Source of the DNA: Ruminococcus sp.
GTDB taxonomy: Bacteria; Bacillota; Clostridia; Oscillospirales; Acutalibacteraceae
Direction of reading: 5' to 3'
NCBI GenBank assembly: GCA_024403825.1
Contig: JAKSRB010000014.1
Location: 1 to 34,968, forward strand
Length of the DNA: 34,968 nt
Part shown: piece after piece, positions 25,251 to 33,357 of the stretch
How positions within the stretch are numbered: the first letter of the stretch is position 1
Layout of the letters: each line of letters begins with the position of its first letter
Translations under genes and position numbers: made by a program
The notes under the pieces: model-generated
Seen by the model: the letters and a program-made list of their open reading frames with translations, nothing else
Databases searched by the model: none
Told to the model about the DNA's origin: nothing

Positions 25251-26301
25251 AAAAATAAAAATATCAGTATTTGGTGAAAGTCATGGCAACGGAATAGGCG
25301 TTGTAATAGACGGATTACCGGCTGGTGTAAAAATAGATATAGACAGATTATTGATACAAATGGCAAGGCGAGCACCAGGACAGGATAAAACCGCAACTCC
25401 ACGCCGAGAAAAGGATTTGCCAAAAATTTTATCAGGTATGCTTGACGATACTCTGACGGGTGCCCCTCTTGCCGCAGTAATTGAAAATACAAATACACGA
25501 AGCGGAGATTATAGCAATCTTATGACCTGTCCACGCCCAGGACATTCTGATTATTCTGCATTTGTAAAGTATAACGGTGCAAATGATATTAGAGGTGGTG
25601 GACACTTCTCAGGAAGATTAACAGCACCGATAGTATTTGCAGGGGCGGTGTGCAGACAGATTCTTGAACAGCAGGGAATAAAAATTGTGGCTCATATAAG
25701 CAGTATCGGCAAGGTTGAAGATGAAATGTTCAATCCTGTAAATATTGATGAGAAGCTGATTGAAAGGCTTAATTGTGCGAAATTTACTCTGATTAATGAA
25801 GATGTTGAAGATGCTATGCGTGAAGAGGTTGAAAATGCAAGGTTAAATCTTGACAGCATAGGCGGTACAATAGAATGTGCAGTAACAGGAATTGACGCAG
25901 GCTTTGGAGGACCTTTGTTTGGCGGAGTTGAGGGAGAAATTTCAAAAGCTGTATTTGGTGTGCCTGCAATCAAGGGCATTGAGTTCGGAAAAGGCTTTGA
26001 ATTATCTGAAATGCTTGGTTCACAGGCTAACGACCCATTCAGATATGAAAACGGCAGAGTAATAACCGAAACAAATAATATGGGAGGTATTCTTGGCGGA
26101 ATAACAAACGGAATGCCAATAGTATTTAAGGTGGCAGTAAAACCGACACCATCAATATCCCAGAAGCAGAAAACTGTAGATTTGCAGAAAAAGGAAAATG
26201 CTGAGCTTGAAATAAACGGCAGACATGACCCATGCATAGTGCCGAGAGCAGTACCTGTAATAGAAGCAGTGACAGCAATAGCGATACTAAACATAATTTG
26301 A
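25231..26301 (+). CDS. aroC: Chorismate synthase
   Basis: A 356-residue FMN-dependent enzyme that converts EPSP to chorismate. Signatures: FGESHGNGIGVVIDG at the N terminus, RRAPGQ, RPGHSDYS, GGGHFSGRLTA, NNMGGILGGITNG and GRHDPCIVPRAVPV. The length is that of ordinary bacterial enzymes. It has AGGAGG 9 bases before the ATG, inside the end of aroA, giving coupled translation. Chorismate then feeds pheA and tyrA in the same cluster. Confidence 0.97.
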   Translation: MSSTYGEKIKISVFGESHGNGIGVVIDGLPAGVKIDIDRLLIQMARRAPGQDKTATPRREKDLPKILSGMLDDTLTGAPLAAVIENTNTRSGDYSNLMTCPRPGHSDYSAFVKYNGANDIRGGGHFSGRLTAPIVFAGAVCRQILEQQGIKIVAHISSIGKVEDEMFNPVNIDEKLIERLNCAKFTLINEDVEDAMREEVENARLNLDSIGGTIECAVTGIDAGFGGPLFGGVEGEISKAVFGVPAIKGIEFGKGFELSEMLGSQANDPFRYENGRVITETNNMGGILGGITNGMPIVFKVAVKPTPSISQKQKTVDLQKKENAELEINGRHDPCIVPRAVPVIEAVTAIAILNII

Positions 26302-26315
26302 AAGAAGAGCCGTTA

Positions 26316-27458
26316 ATGAGAAATTTAAGTGAAATCAGAACAGACATTGACAGAATAGATAAACAGATGATAGATTTGTTCAAGCAGAGAATGAACTGTT
26401 CAAAAGAGGTTGGAATATATAAGCAGGCAAATAATATACCAGTGCTAAATCAGGCAAGAGAAAATGAAATTCTTGATTCAATCGAGGAAAAGGGCGGAGA
26501 GTATGGCACATATGCACGCCTGTTATATTCAAATATTATGGAGCTTTCAAGAGCATTACAGCATAATATAGTAAACAACGGAACAGAGATAAAAAAGATT
26601 ATAGCCAATGCAGATAATAAACTGCCTGTAGAAAATATAAAGGTTGGTTATCAGGGAATAGCAGGTGCAAATGGACACGAAGCAACATTAAAATTGTTTC
26701 CGAATACACCAATCAAAAATTATAAAACCTTTGCAGATGTTTTTGAGGCAGTAGAAAATGAAGAGGTAACATTTGGAGTAATACCTGTTGAAAATTCAAC
26801 AGGAGGTTCTGTTTCTGCAGCATATGATTTAATATTAAAGCATCGCTTTTATATAGTAAGTGCCTACGATATGAGAATAGATTATTGTCTTGCTGGAATA
26901 AAGCAGGCAGAATTTGAGGATATTGAAAAGGTCTGGACACACCCACAGTCAATAGCACAATGCGAAAACTACATAGCAAAAAATAATTTTGAGGCTACAC
27001 CTTGTGCAAACACAGCATTTGCGGCAAGAGATGTTGCAAAGGAAAAGAGATTGAATGTAGCGGCAATCTGTTCATATAAAGCGGCAGAGGAATATGGCTT
27101 AAAGGTGCTTGATAACCATTTGCAGGACGATAATTTTAATACTACAAGATTTATCGTAATTTCAAAAAAGCCGTACATAACTGAAGAGGCAAATAAAATA
27201 AGCCTATGCTTTTCAATTCCGAATGTAACAGGTTCGCTTTATAGCTTGCTTTGCAGATTTAATTCAATCGGACTGAGCCTGACAAAGATTGAATCAAGAC
27301 CGATGATTGACAGAAATTTTGAATATCTGTTTTATCTTGATTTTACAGGTAATGTACAAAGCAAAAATGTAACAGACCTGCTCAGCCAGTTAAGCGAAGA
27401 GCTGATTGAGTTTAGTTTCCTTGGCAACTATAAGGAGTATAGAGCAGAGGAAAAGTAA
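26316..27458 (+). CDS. pheA: Bifunctional chorismate mutase/prephenate dehydratase (P-protein)
   Basis: 380 residues from the ATG at 26316, preceded by AAGAAGAG; the longer frame from 26232 lies within aroC and is rejected. Residues 1-90 form an AroQ-type chorismate mutase (begins LSEIRTDIDRIDKQMIDLF). Residues about 108-285 form the prephenate dehydratase domain with PVENSTGGSV and the catalytic TTRF (276-279). Residues about 294-375 form an ACT domain with ESRP (326-329), the phenylalanine-binding motif, so feedback inhibition by phenylalanine is expected. The usual GAL motif of the ACT domain reads GSL here. It completes the route to phenylpyruvate. Confidence 0.95.
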   Translation: MRNLSEIRTDIDRIDKQMIDLFKQRMNCSKEVGIYKQANNIPVLNQARENEILDSIEEKGGEYGTYARLLYSNIMELSRALQHNIVNNGTEIKKIIANADNKLPVENIKVGYQGIAGANGHEATLKLFPNTPIKNYKTFADVFEAVENEEVTFGVIPVENSTGGSVSAAYDLILKHRFYIVSAYDMRIDYCLAGIKQAEFEDIEKVWTHPQSIAQCENYIAKNNFEATPCANTAFAARDVAKEKRLNVAAICSYKAAEEYGLKVLDNHLQDDNFNTTRFIVISKKPYITEEANKISLCFSIPNVTGSLYSLLCRFNSIGLSLTKIESRPMIDRNFEYLFYLDFTGNVQSKNVTDLLSQLSEELIEFSFLGNYKEYRAEEK

Positions 27459-27477
27459 GAATATAATGAGATGATAA

Positions 27478-27807
27478 ATGAAAAAAATTATTGAAAAAGA
27501 AAAATATCAAAATGAAAATCAATTAATCAAAAATCAGGTATTAAAAGCTGGCGGTGAATTAGTAAATCAGGATTTTATACATAAAGGTATTCCGTCTAAA
27601 ACTATTACATTTTTGATTTTTGTAATTATGTTTATAGTTGGTTTTTCAAGAATTAATGATATTTACACTGAAAAGCCAGAAACTGATTTATTATTTGCAT
27701 TAAAGTTTATAACCGTTTTTTCCATTGCTTTTTTACTATTTCCTTACATTCATGAATTTTGTGATGACTTACGGAGAAAAGCTGTATTTTTTCAGAAAAT
27801 AATGTAA
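27478..27807 (+). CDS. Small membrane protein, unknown function
   Basis: 109 residues with two membrane helices (about 42-58 and 75-93) after a charged N-terminal segment of about 40 residues. No family was recognised. The second helix ends in FPYIHEFCDDL; the position of HE is reminiscent of the HExxH helix of DUF3267-type membrane metallopeptidases, but the second histidine is absent and the protein stops soon after, so it could be a truncated relative. It starts 19 bases after pheA with no strong ribosome binding site. Codon use is AT-rich, like the following small genes. Confidence 0.55.
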   Translation: MKKIIEKEKYQNENQLIKNQVLKAGGELVNQDFIHKGIPSKTITFLIFVIMFIVGFSRINDIYTEKPETDLLFALKFITVFSIAFLLFPYIHEFCDDLRRKAVFFQKIM

Positions 27808-27899
27808 TGTGATAGCAATTAAATAAATCTCACTATATAAACTAATATGTTATAAAAATAAATCGAGCGATAATAAGATTGGAAATGTTCAGGAAGAAC

Positions 27900-27956
27900 G
27901 GAAACACTGTTACTATTACTCATAATATTATAGTGACAAATTTTTATGATGTTTCC
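27900..27956 (+). ncRNA. Structured leader upstream of a small membrane peptide gene
   Basis: Two nested stems: outer GGAAACA (27900-27906) with TGTTTCC (27950-27956), inner TGTTACTAT (27908-27916) with ATAGTGACA (27930-27938, one U-G pair). An 11-base internal loop separates them on the 3' side. No U-tract follows, so it is not a standard terminator. It ends 22 bases before the next start codon and may control its translation. It is predicted by eye only. Confidence 0.4.
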
Positions 27957-27978
27957 ATAAATATATCAGGAGAATAAT

Positions 27979-28143
27979 ATGAATATTATAAATAATATAA
28001 TTAATTTCTTATCAAGTAATAAAAATACTATAATATCAATATTGACAATTATAATACTAATATTTGTAGTTATGGTTTGTTATAACAAATGGAATGACAT
28101 ATTTTATGAATTTGGTAAAAATATTTACTATTTATTTCATTAA
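27979..28143 (+). CDS. 54-residue single-span membrane peptide
   Basis: An ATG with AGGAGAAT just upstream opens a 54-codon frame. The peptide has an Asn/Ile-rich start (MNIINNIINFLSSNKN), one hydrophobic helix at about residues 18-35, then an aromatic, mildly charged tail (YNKWNDIFYEFGKNIYYLFH). It has a good ribosome binding site and is preceded by a strong RNA fold, which argues that it is real. No family is recognised. Small single-span peptides of this kind can be toxins, holin-like proteins or regulators; nothing here decides between them. Confidence 0.5.
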   Translation: MNIINNIINFLSSNKNTIISILTIIILIFVVMVCYNKWNDIFYEFGKNIYYLFH

Positions 28144-28259
28144 AAATAACAGTAGTATTGTGCTTGTCTGTACATAATTTCAAATATCTAATTAACGATA
28201 TGGATGATTATATTAAAGTAATTATCCATATCTATAATTTTTTTAAAAGGAAAGTGCTT

Positions 28260-28442
28260 ATGAAAAATAATGTCTTAGCTGTCTGCTTGCTCTTTGGTGT
28301 TGCATTTGGAAACGGAATTGGTATTCTAATTGGTACGATGTTCTTTAGTGGAAATATTGGTGTTGGTTTATTAATAGGAAATGTAACTGGCATAGTTTTA
28401 GGTTTATTAGTTGGACTAATATTAAAAAGTATAAAAAAGTAA
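28260..28442 (+). CDS. Glycine-zipper-like small membrane protein
   Basis: 60 residues from the ATG at 28260, which has AAAGGAAAG upstream; a longer frame from 28158 has no good site. Almost the whole protein is two hydrophobic segments rich in GxxxG spacing (FGNGIGILIG, then GNVTGIVLGLLVG), ending in a lysine-rich tail. This pattern fits tight helix packing in a membrane, as in glycine-zipper proteins. Function is unknown. It is the third small membrane gene in a row and lies upstream of the shared terminator at 28590-28630. Confidence 0.6.
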   Translation: MKNNVLAVCLLFGVAFGNGIGILIGTMFFSGNIGVGLLIGNVTGIVLGLLVGLILKSIKK

Positions 28443-28589
28443 CACATCATAACAGATTGTGGTGTGGTATGCCTTGCCACAATTTCTAAATAATACGGGC
28501 TTAAACTGCCTATATCCAAAATCAGAGAATTTGCAGGTACTGACAAGCAAGAAACAAGTGCCTATGGAAAAGGATAAGAAATTCAAAGA

Positions 28590-28630
28590 CTCTATGCCAA
28601 TAGCTCTGATTTGTCACTATTGGCATAGAG
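28590..28630. terminator. Bidirectional terminator between the small-protein genes and thiC
   Basis: A perfect 14-bp stem, CTCTATGCCAATAG/CTATTGGCATAGAG, with a 13-base loop. On the plus strand it is followed within a few bases by TTATTTTTATTTATTT. On the minus strand it is followed by TCTTTGAATTTCTT. It lies between convergent units and can serve both, more strongly on the plus strand. Confidence 0.85.
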
Positions 28631-28689
28631 CCTGTTATTTTTATTTATTTCAAATTTCTTGCATTAAGAAATTTTAAAATATATTAGGA

Positions 28690-29994
28690 TTAAAGAATGT
28701 CTATATGTTCACCATTGAGGGCTTTGTTCATACTTCTTACTGCACAGAATTTGCCACACATTGAACAGGTATCATCATGCTCAGGCTTTCTGTCATCACG
28801 AATCTTTTTTGCTGTTTCTGGGTCAATAGCACAAGCCCATTGTCCTTCCCAGTCAAGCTTTCTGCGTGCATCAGCCATTTTGTCGTCAATTTCTCTTGCA
28901 CCTCTGATTCCCTTTGCTATATCGGCAGCGTGTGCAGCTATTTTTGATGCTATTATTCCCTGCTTTACATCATCAACATTTGGCAATGCAAGGTGTTCTG
29001 CCGGTGTAACATAGCATAAAAATGCTGCTCCGCTTGCAGCGGCTATCGCTCCGCCTATTGCTGATGTTATGTGGTCATATCCAGGTGCTATGTCTGTTAC
29101 CAACGGTCCAAGTACATAAAATGGTGCACCACAGCAAATTGTGTTCTGAATTTTCATATTTGCCTCAATCTGGTTCATTGGCATATGCCCCGGTCCCTCT
29201 ACCATAACCTGAACATCTCTTGCCCATGCTCTTTTGGTAAGCTCGCCAAGTCGCACAAGCTCTTCAATCTGACAAACATCACTTGCATCTGCAAGACAGC
29301 CTGGTCGGCAGGCATCACCTAAAGAAATTGTTACATCATATTCACGACAGATTTCAAGTATCTCATCGTAGTACTCGTAAAATGGATTTTCATTACCTGT
29401 CATACACATCCATGCGAATACAAGCGAACCACCACGAGATACAATGTTCATTTTTCTTTTATGCTTTTTTATCTGTTCAATAGTTTTTCTTGTAATTCCA
29501 CAATGCAGAGTAACAAAGTCAACTCCGTCCTCAGCGTGCAGTCTTACTACATCAATGAAGTCCTTAGCAGTTAATGTGTCCAAATCTCTTTGATAGTGAA
29601 TAACTGAATCGTAAACAGGTACTGTACCAATCATTGCAGGACATTCAGAGGTAAGCTTCTGACGGAATGGCTGAGTATTGCCATGTGATGAAAGATCCAT
29701 AATTGCGTGTGCTCCCATATTGACAGCTTCCATTACTTTCTGCATTTCAATGTTGTAATCCTTGCAATCTCTTGACACACCAAGGTTTACATTGATTTTT
29801 GTTGACAGCATTGAGCCTACTCCCTCAGGGTTGATGCATTTATGATTTTTGTTTGCACAAATTACAACCTTACCCTCGGCAACTAAAGGCATAAGCTCTT
29901 CGGTAGTCATTCTTTCCTTTTTGGCAACAGCTATTAATTCTGGAGTTACTATACCCTTGCGAGCGGCTTCCATTTGTGTTGAATAATTGTTCAT
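28690..29994 (-). CDS. thiC: Phosphomethylpyrimidine synthase
   Basis: A 434-residue radical-SAM enzyme that rearranges aminoimidazole ribotide to HMP phosphate, the pyrimidine precursor of thiamine. TIM-barrel signatures are present ([45 protein letters not shown]). The cluster-binding cysteines near the C terminus are Cys410, Cys413 and Cys417, spaced CX2CX3C; the E. coli-type motif is CX2CX4C. The N-terminal domain of the larger bacterial and plant forms is absent, as in other short ThiC proteins of anaerobes and archaea. It is the last gene of the riboswitch-controlled thi operon, 28 bases after thiD. Confidence 0.96.
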   Translation of the reverse strand: MNNYSTQMEAARKGIVTPELIAVAKKERMTTEELMPLVAEGKVVICANKNHKCINPEGVGSMLSTKINVNLGVSRDCKDYNIEMQKVMEAVNMGAHAIMDLSSHGNTQPFRQKLTSECPAMIGTVPVYDSVIHYQRDLDTLTAKDFIDVVRLHAEDGVDFVTLHCGITRKTIEQIKKHKRKMNIVSRGGSLVFAWMCMTGNENPFYEYYDEILEICREYDVTISLGDACRPGCLADASDVCQIEELVRLGELTKRAWARDVQVMVEGPGHMPMNQIEANMKIQNTICCGAPFYVLGPLVTDIAPGYDHITSAIGGAIAAASGAAFLCYVTPAEHLALPNVDDVKQGIIASKIAAHAADIAKGIRGAREIDDKMADARRKLDWEGQWACAIDPETAKKIRDDRKPEHDDTCSMCGKFCAVRSMNKALNGEHIDIL

Positions 29995-30022
29995 TTTAAT
30001 TCTCTCTTTCTTTATTTTTTAT

Positions 30023-30814
30023 TTATATATTATCAACTATTTTGAAGTTATGAGCTATTGGACCATTGCCTTTGCCTAAATCAAGCATAGCCCCCAATGC
30101 CCCTGAAATGTATTCCTTTGCTCGCTCTACAGATGCTTCAAGCTCAAAGCCCTTTGCAAGATTTGATGCTATTGCACTTGAAAGTGTACAGCCTGTTCCA
30201 TGGGTGTTTGGATTATCAATTCGTTTTCCGTTGAACCACTTTGCTTTGCCGTCTTTAAACAATAAATCGTTTGCATCATTAAGGCTGTGTCCGCCCTTGC
30301 ATAAAACTGCACAGTTATATGCTTTGGAAATCTTTTCTGTCGCTGTAATCATATCATCAACGCTCTTGATTTTCATTTCTGCAAGCACTTCTGCCTCTGG
30401 AATATTCGGTGTTAAAATATCCGCAAGCGGAAACAGCTTTGCTTTCAAAGTGTCTATTGCATCATCACTTATCAGCTTTGCTCCGCTTGTTGCAACCATT
30501 ACTGGGTCAACTACAACATTTTTTGCCTGATATTCCGTTAGCTTGTCCGCTATAACTTCAATTAGCTCTGCTGATGATACCATTCCAACCTTTACTGCGT
30601 CAGGTCGGATGTCTGAAAATACCGCATCAATCTGTTTTGCTAAAAAGTCTGGGCTTACCTCGCTGATTCCAGTTACGCCGGTTGTATTCTGGGCTGTTAG
30701 GGCGGTAATTGCACTTGTTGCAAATACTCCGTTCATTGTCATGGTTTTGATGTCAGCCTGTACTCCGGCGCCTCCGCTGGAATCGCTTCCAGCGATTGTT
30801 AATGCTGTTTTCAT
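30023..30814 (-). CDS. thiD: Hydroxymethylpyrimidine/phosphomethylpyrimidine kinase
   Basis: A 263-residue ribokinase-fold enzyme that phosphorylates HMP and HMP-P to HMP-PP. N-terminal TIAGSDSSGGAGVQADIKT, central TPNIPEAEVL, and the C-terminal ATP/anion-hole motif NTHGTGCTLSSAIA with the catalytic aspartate position are all present. AAAGGAGGGG lies before the ATG. It is separated from thiE by a 115-base gap that holds no visible gene, the largest gap in this operon. Confidence 0.96.
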   Translation of the reverse strand: MKTALTIAGSDSSGGAGVQADIKTMTMNGVFATSAITALTAQNTTGVTGISEVSPDFLAKQIDAVFSDIRPDAVKVGMVSSAELIEVIADKLTEYQAKNVVVDPVMVATSGAKLISDDAIDTLKAKLFPLADILTPNIPEAEVLAEMKIKSVDDMITATEKISKAYNCAVLCKGGHSLNDANDLLFKDGKAKWFNGKRIDNPNTHGTGCTLSSAIASNLAKGFELEASVERAKEYISGALGAMLDLGKGNGPIAHNFKIVDNI

Positions 30815-30929
30815 TTTAAGTTCCCCTCCTTTCTGTTTTCAGCATCAATTTTGTTAAGCGACAAAAAGTGGTGCCCCCGATTTGCCGCTGATTTATATAA
30901 AATAGCTTAATTCAAAAATTATTTCAAAT

Positions 30930-31571
30930 TTATGAATTAACCATTTTTTGTGTAAGCTGTTTAAGCTCTGCGGTTGCAGATACTATGTCCTTTTGAGCGA
31001 AAATCGCACTTATTACAGCAATTCCGCATATTCCACTACCTGAAAGCTCAAGTACATTGTTTTTGCTTATTCCGCCTATCGCTACTACAGGAATGTTTAC
31101 TGCCTCGCAAATTGCCTTTAAGGTTTCGTGACTTACATCATCCGCATCGTCCTTTGAACCTGTGTGAAAAACTGCTCCTACTCCAAGATAGTCTGCTCCG
31201 TTTTTCTCTGCAAGAATTGCCTGCTCTACGGTCTGTGCTGATACTCCAAGTATTTTATCATTGCCGAGTATTTCTCTTACATTTCCTGCTTCCATATCGC
31301 TCTGACCAACATGTACTCCGTCTGCATTCATTTTTCTTGCAATTTCAACATTGTCATTTACTACAAATGGTACATTGTATTTTGTGCAAAGACCTTGAAT
31401 CTGAATTGCCTCTTCAAGAAAGGCTTCATCATCAAGATTTTTTTCCCTTAGCTGTATAAAGGTTGCTCCGCCTTGAATTGCCTGTTCAACCTGTTCATAG
31501 AGTGTTGCCCCATTCAGCCAGCTACGGTCGGTTACTGCGTATAATAACAGGTTTTCTTTATTTGATTTCAT
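30930..31571 (-). CDS. thiE: Thiamine-phosphate synthase
   Basis: 213 residues from the ATG at 31571, chosen because AAGGTG lies 6 bases before it; upstream TTG/ATG alternatives at 31589/31586 would add five or six residues. A TIM-barrel enzyme that joins HMP-PP and thiazole phosphate to thiamine phosphate. Motifs: FIQLREKNL, GVHVGQSDM, DYLGVGAVFHTGSKDD and VVAIGGI for phosphate binding. It overlaps the end of thiM by 14 bases, giving translational coupling. Confidence 0.95.
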   Translation of the reverse strand: MKSNKENLLLYAVTDRSWLNGATLYEQVEQAIQGGATFIQLREKNLDDEAFLEEAIQIQGLCTKYNVPFVVNDNVEIARKMNADGVHVGQSDMEAGNVREILGNDKILGVSAQTVEQAILAEKNGADYLGVGAVFHTGSKDDADDVSHETLKAICEAVNIPVVAIGGISKNNVLELSGSGICGIAVISAIFAQKDIVSATAELKQLTQKMVNS

Positions 31572-32379
31572 ATTTTGCACCTTCATCAAGTGTTTTTTCG
31601 TTCATATTGAAGATTGCATCAATAATTCTGTTGCGGTATGTGGAATTTCCGTCACCATCCTGCATATATGACCAGCCGATTTCGCCTGCAAGTCCCATTG
31701 TGCATACTGCGGCAGCGGCAGCCTCAAGCTTGTTGTCTGGATTTGCAACTATAAATGCTGTCATCATTCCTGAAAGCTGACAGCCTGTTCCTGTGATTTT
31801 TCCCATTTCAGGACGACCATTGCGAATTACATAGCATTTTTCTGAATTTGATACAAGGTCGATAGCACCTGTAATGGCTGTTATTGCACCTGTTTTTGCT
31901 GAAAAATTCTTTGCAAATTCAACCATCTGTTCAAGATTTTCTTCTGTTACAGTATCAGCCGCATCAGCATCTACACCCTTTGTAGTACCGCTTCCGAGAG
32001 CAAGAGTTTTGATTTCTGATATATTACCTCTGATTACATCAAATTTTATGGTATCCATAAGGCTTACAGCTGTTTCTGTACGAAGCTTGCTTGCACCTGC
32101 TCCAACAGGGTCAAGAAGTACCATATGATTTAATTCATTAGCTTTTTTGCCTGCAAGCTTCATTCCCTCAATAGTGCTTTTGTTAAGAGTTCCTATGTTG
32201 ATATTGAGTCCTCCGCAGATTGATGTAATATCCTCTACATCAAGTGGCTCATCAGACATAATCGGACTGCCTCCACAGGCAAGAATTACATTAGCAACAT
32301 CATTTACTGTTACATAGTTTGTAATATTGTGTACGAGTGGTAAATTCTTTCTGACATTTTCAATGCATATACCGAGCAT
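31558..32379 (-). CDS. thiM: Hydroxyethylthiazole kinase
   Basis: A 273-residue ribokinase-fold enzyme that phosphorylates 5-(2-hydroxyethyl)-4-methylthiazole, a salvage reaction. Visible motifs: LVHNITNYVTVNDVAN at the N terminus, GGSPIMSDEP, LDPVGAGAS and the GTGCQLSGMM catalytic region. A strong AGGAGG site precedes the ATG. It is the first gene after the TPP riboswitch. With ThiE, ThiD and ThiC but no ThiG/ThiH/ThiS in the window, the operon suggests that the thiazole half is salvaged or made by genes elsewhere. Confidence 0.96.
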   Translation of the reverse strand: MLGICIENVRKNLPLVHNITNYVTVNDVANVILACGGSPIMSDEPLDVEDITSICGGLNINIGTLNKSTIEGMKLAGKKANELNHMVLLDPVGAGASKLRTETAVSLMDTIKFDVIRGNISEIKTLALGSGTTKGVDADAADTVTEENLEQMVEFAKNFSAKTGAITAITGAIDLVSNSEKCYVIRNGRPEMGKITGTGCQLSGMMTAFIVANPDNKLEAAAAAVCTMGLAGEIGWSYMQDGDGNSTYRNRIIDAIFNMNEKTLDEGAKYEIK

Positions 32380-32417
32380 AGTTTATTACCTCCTGAAAAT
32401 TAAAGCATAAACAATAA

Positions 32418-32451
32418 GGGCTTTCATACCAACAAAAAGGTATAAAAGCCC
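32418..32451 (-). terminator. Expression-platform hairpin of the thi riboswitch
   Basis: On the minus strand a 13-bp stem, GGGCTTTTATACC with GGTATGAAAGCCC (one U-G pair) and an 8-base loop, followed by a U-rich but interrupted run. It lies between the aptamer and the thiM ribosome binding site, as expected for a terminator switched by TPP. Confidence 0.7.
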
Positions 32452-32467
32452 ATTAAGCCTATAAAAA

Positions 32468-32550
32468 TTCCCTCCGTTGGCATTATCCAAATCAGGTTAA
32501 AGGTCAAGACAGTATCAGTCTCCTCTCAGCCTGCTTCTGCAAGCTCCCTT
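32468..32550 (-). promoter_or_regulatory. TPP riboswitch (THI box) aptamer
   Basis: The minus strand carries the conserved thi-box elements in order: GGGAGC, CTGAGA (32524-32529), ACCTGAT (32491-32497), then TGGATAATGCCAACG followed by GAGGGA. Flanking AU-rich arms can form helix P1. Binding of thiamine pyrophosphate would shut down the downstream thiM-thiE-thiD-thiC operon, here probably through the hairpin at 32418-32451. Confidence 0.96.
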
Positions 32551-32568
32551 ATTTGTTTATTTTATCAT

Positions 32569-32597
32569 ATTATACAATATTTGTTGAAAAATAGCAA
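32569..32597 (-). promoter_or_regulatory. Sigma-A promoter for the thi operon
   Basis: Minus-strand TTGCTA (32592-32597) and TATAAT (32569-32574) with a 17-base spacer, a few bases before the aptamer. The start point would fall at about 32562, so the whole aptamer is transcribed. Confidence 0.7.
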
Positions 32598-32611
32598 GTT
32601 TTATTTTATAA

Positions 32612-32670
32612 CACGGAAATCAATTTAGGTTTTGAAAATTGTTAGTCATTTTTGAAAATTGATTTCCGTG
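32612..32670. repeat. 59-bp element with perfect 15-bp inverted ends
   Basis: CACGGAAATCAATTT (32612-32626) and its exact reverse complement AAATTGATTTCCGTG (32656-32670) flank a 29-base centre that also holds a partial direct repeat (TTTTGAAAATTG). It lies between the divergent promoters of the thi operon and rsmD. A one-mismatch copy of one arm occurs at 17241-17255. It could be a miniature mobile repeat, a transcription barrier or an operator. Confidence 0.75.
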
Positions 32671-32688
32671 AATACAGTGATTTAATAC

Positions 32689-32717
32689 TTGTAAAAATTG
32701 CAAATATGTGTTATACT
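32689..32717 (+). promoter_or_regulatory. Sigma-A promoter for rsmD-coaD
   Basis: TTGTAA (32689-32694) and TATACT (32712-32717), spacer 17, with a TG extension before the -10 (TGTTATACT). The leader to rsmD would be about 85 bases. By motif only. Confidence 0.65.
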
Positions 32718-32808
32718 AAACTATAAAAGTATTTTATAATGAATAAAATACCAAATTTTACCGCTTATAACAATATTAAGCGAAAATAATCCAAATAAGG
32801 AAGATTTT

Positions 32809-33357
32809 ATGCGAGTAATAACAGGTCTTGCAAAAGGCAGGCGTCTTGAAACTCTTGAGGGTGAAGATGTCAGACCAACCACCGACAGAATAAAAGAGGC
32901 AGTATTTTCAATAATTCAGTTTGAAACTGAGGGAAGAACATTTCTTGATTTATTTGCAGGTTCAGGTCAAATGGGAATTGAGGCAATCAGCCGAGGAGCA
33001 AAAGAGGCTTTATTTGTTGATAACTCAAAAAAATCTCTTGAAACTGTAAAGCGTAATCTCAAAAATACAAGGTTTGAAAATTGTGCAAAGGTTTTCCAAA
33101 TGGATTATCGCAGTTTTCTGTCAATGAACAGTACACCTGTTGATATAGCATTTCTTGACCCGCCATATAGAACAGGGATTTTGCAGGATTGTATGGCACA
33201 GATAACTAACTCAATGAGGGACACAGGTCTGATAATTACTGAAAATCCCCTCGAAGAGGAGCTTTTGGAAGAATACGGAAATTTTGTGCTTGACAGACAA
33301 TATCGTTACGGAAAAATTAAAATCAGTACATTCAGACATAAGGACTTTTTAAAATGA
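32809..33357 (+). CDS. rsmD: 16S rRNA (guanine966-N2)-methyltransferase
   Basis: A 182-residue SAM-dependent methyltransferase of the RsmD/YhhF family, which modifies G966 of 16S rRNA. Family-typical start RVITGLAKGRRL, the RPTTDRIKEAVF stretch, SAM motif DLFAGSGQMGIEAISRGA and catalytic DPPY are present. AAGGAAG precedes the ATG. The stop overlaps the coaD start (ATGA), the classic rsmD-coaD pair of Firmicutes. Confidence 0.95.
   Translation: MRVITGLAKGRRLETLEGEDVRPTTDRIKEAVFSIIQFETEGRTFLDLFAGSGQMGIEAISRGAKEALFVDNSKKSLETVKRNLKNTRFENCAKVFQMDYRSFLSMNSTPVDIAFLDPPYRTGILQDCMAQITNSMRDTGLIITENPLEEELLEEYGNFVLDRQYRYGKIKISTFRHKDFLK

Noticed and set aside
28459..28677. A 72-codon plus-strand frame after the glycine-zipper-like gene
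   Set aside because: It runs straight through the perfect 14-bp terminator stem and has no ribosome binding site or recognisable content.
30815..30929. A second regulatory RNA between thiE and thiD
   Set aside because: The gap shows no thi-box or other known aptamer elements and no strong hairpin, only the thiD ribosome binding site.
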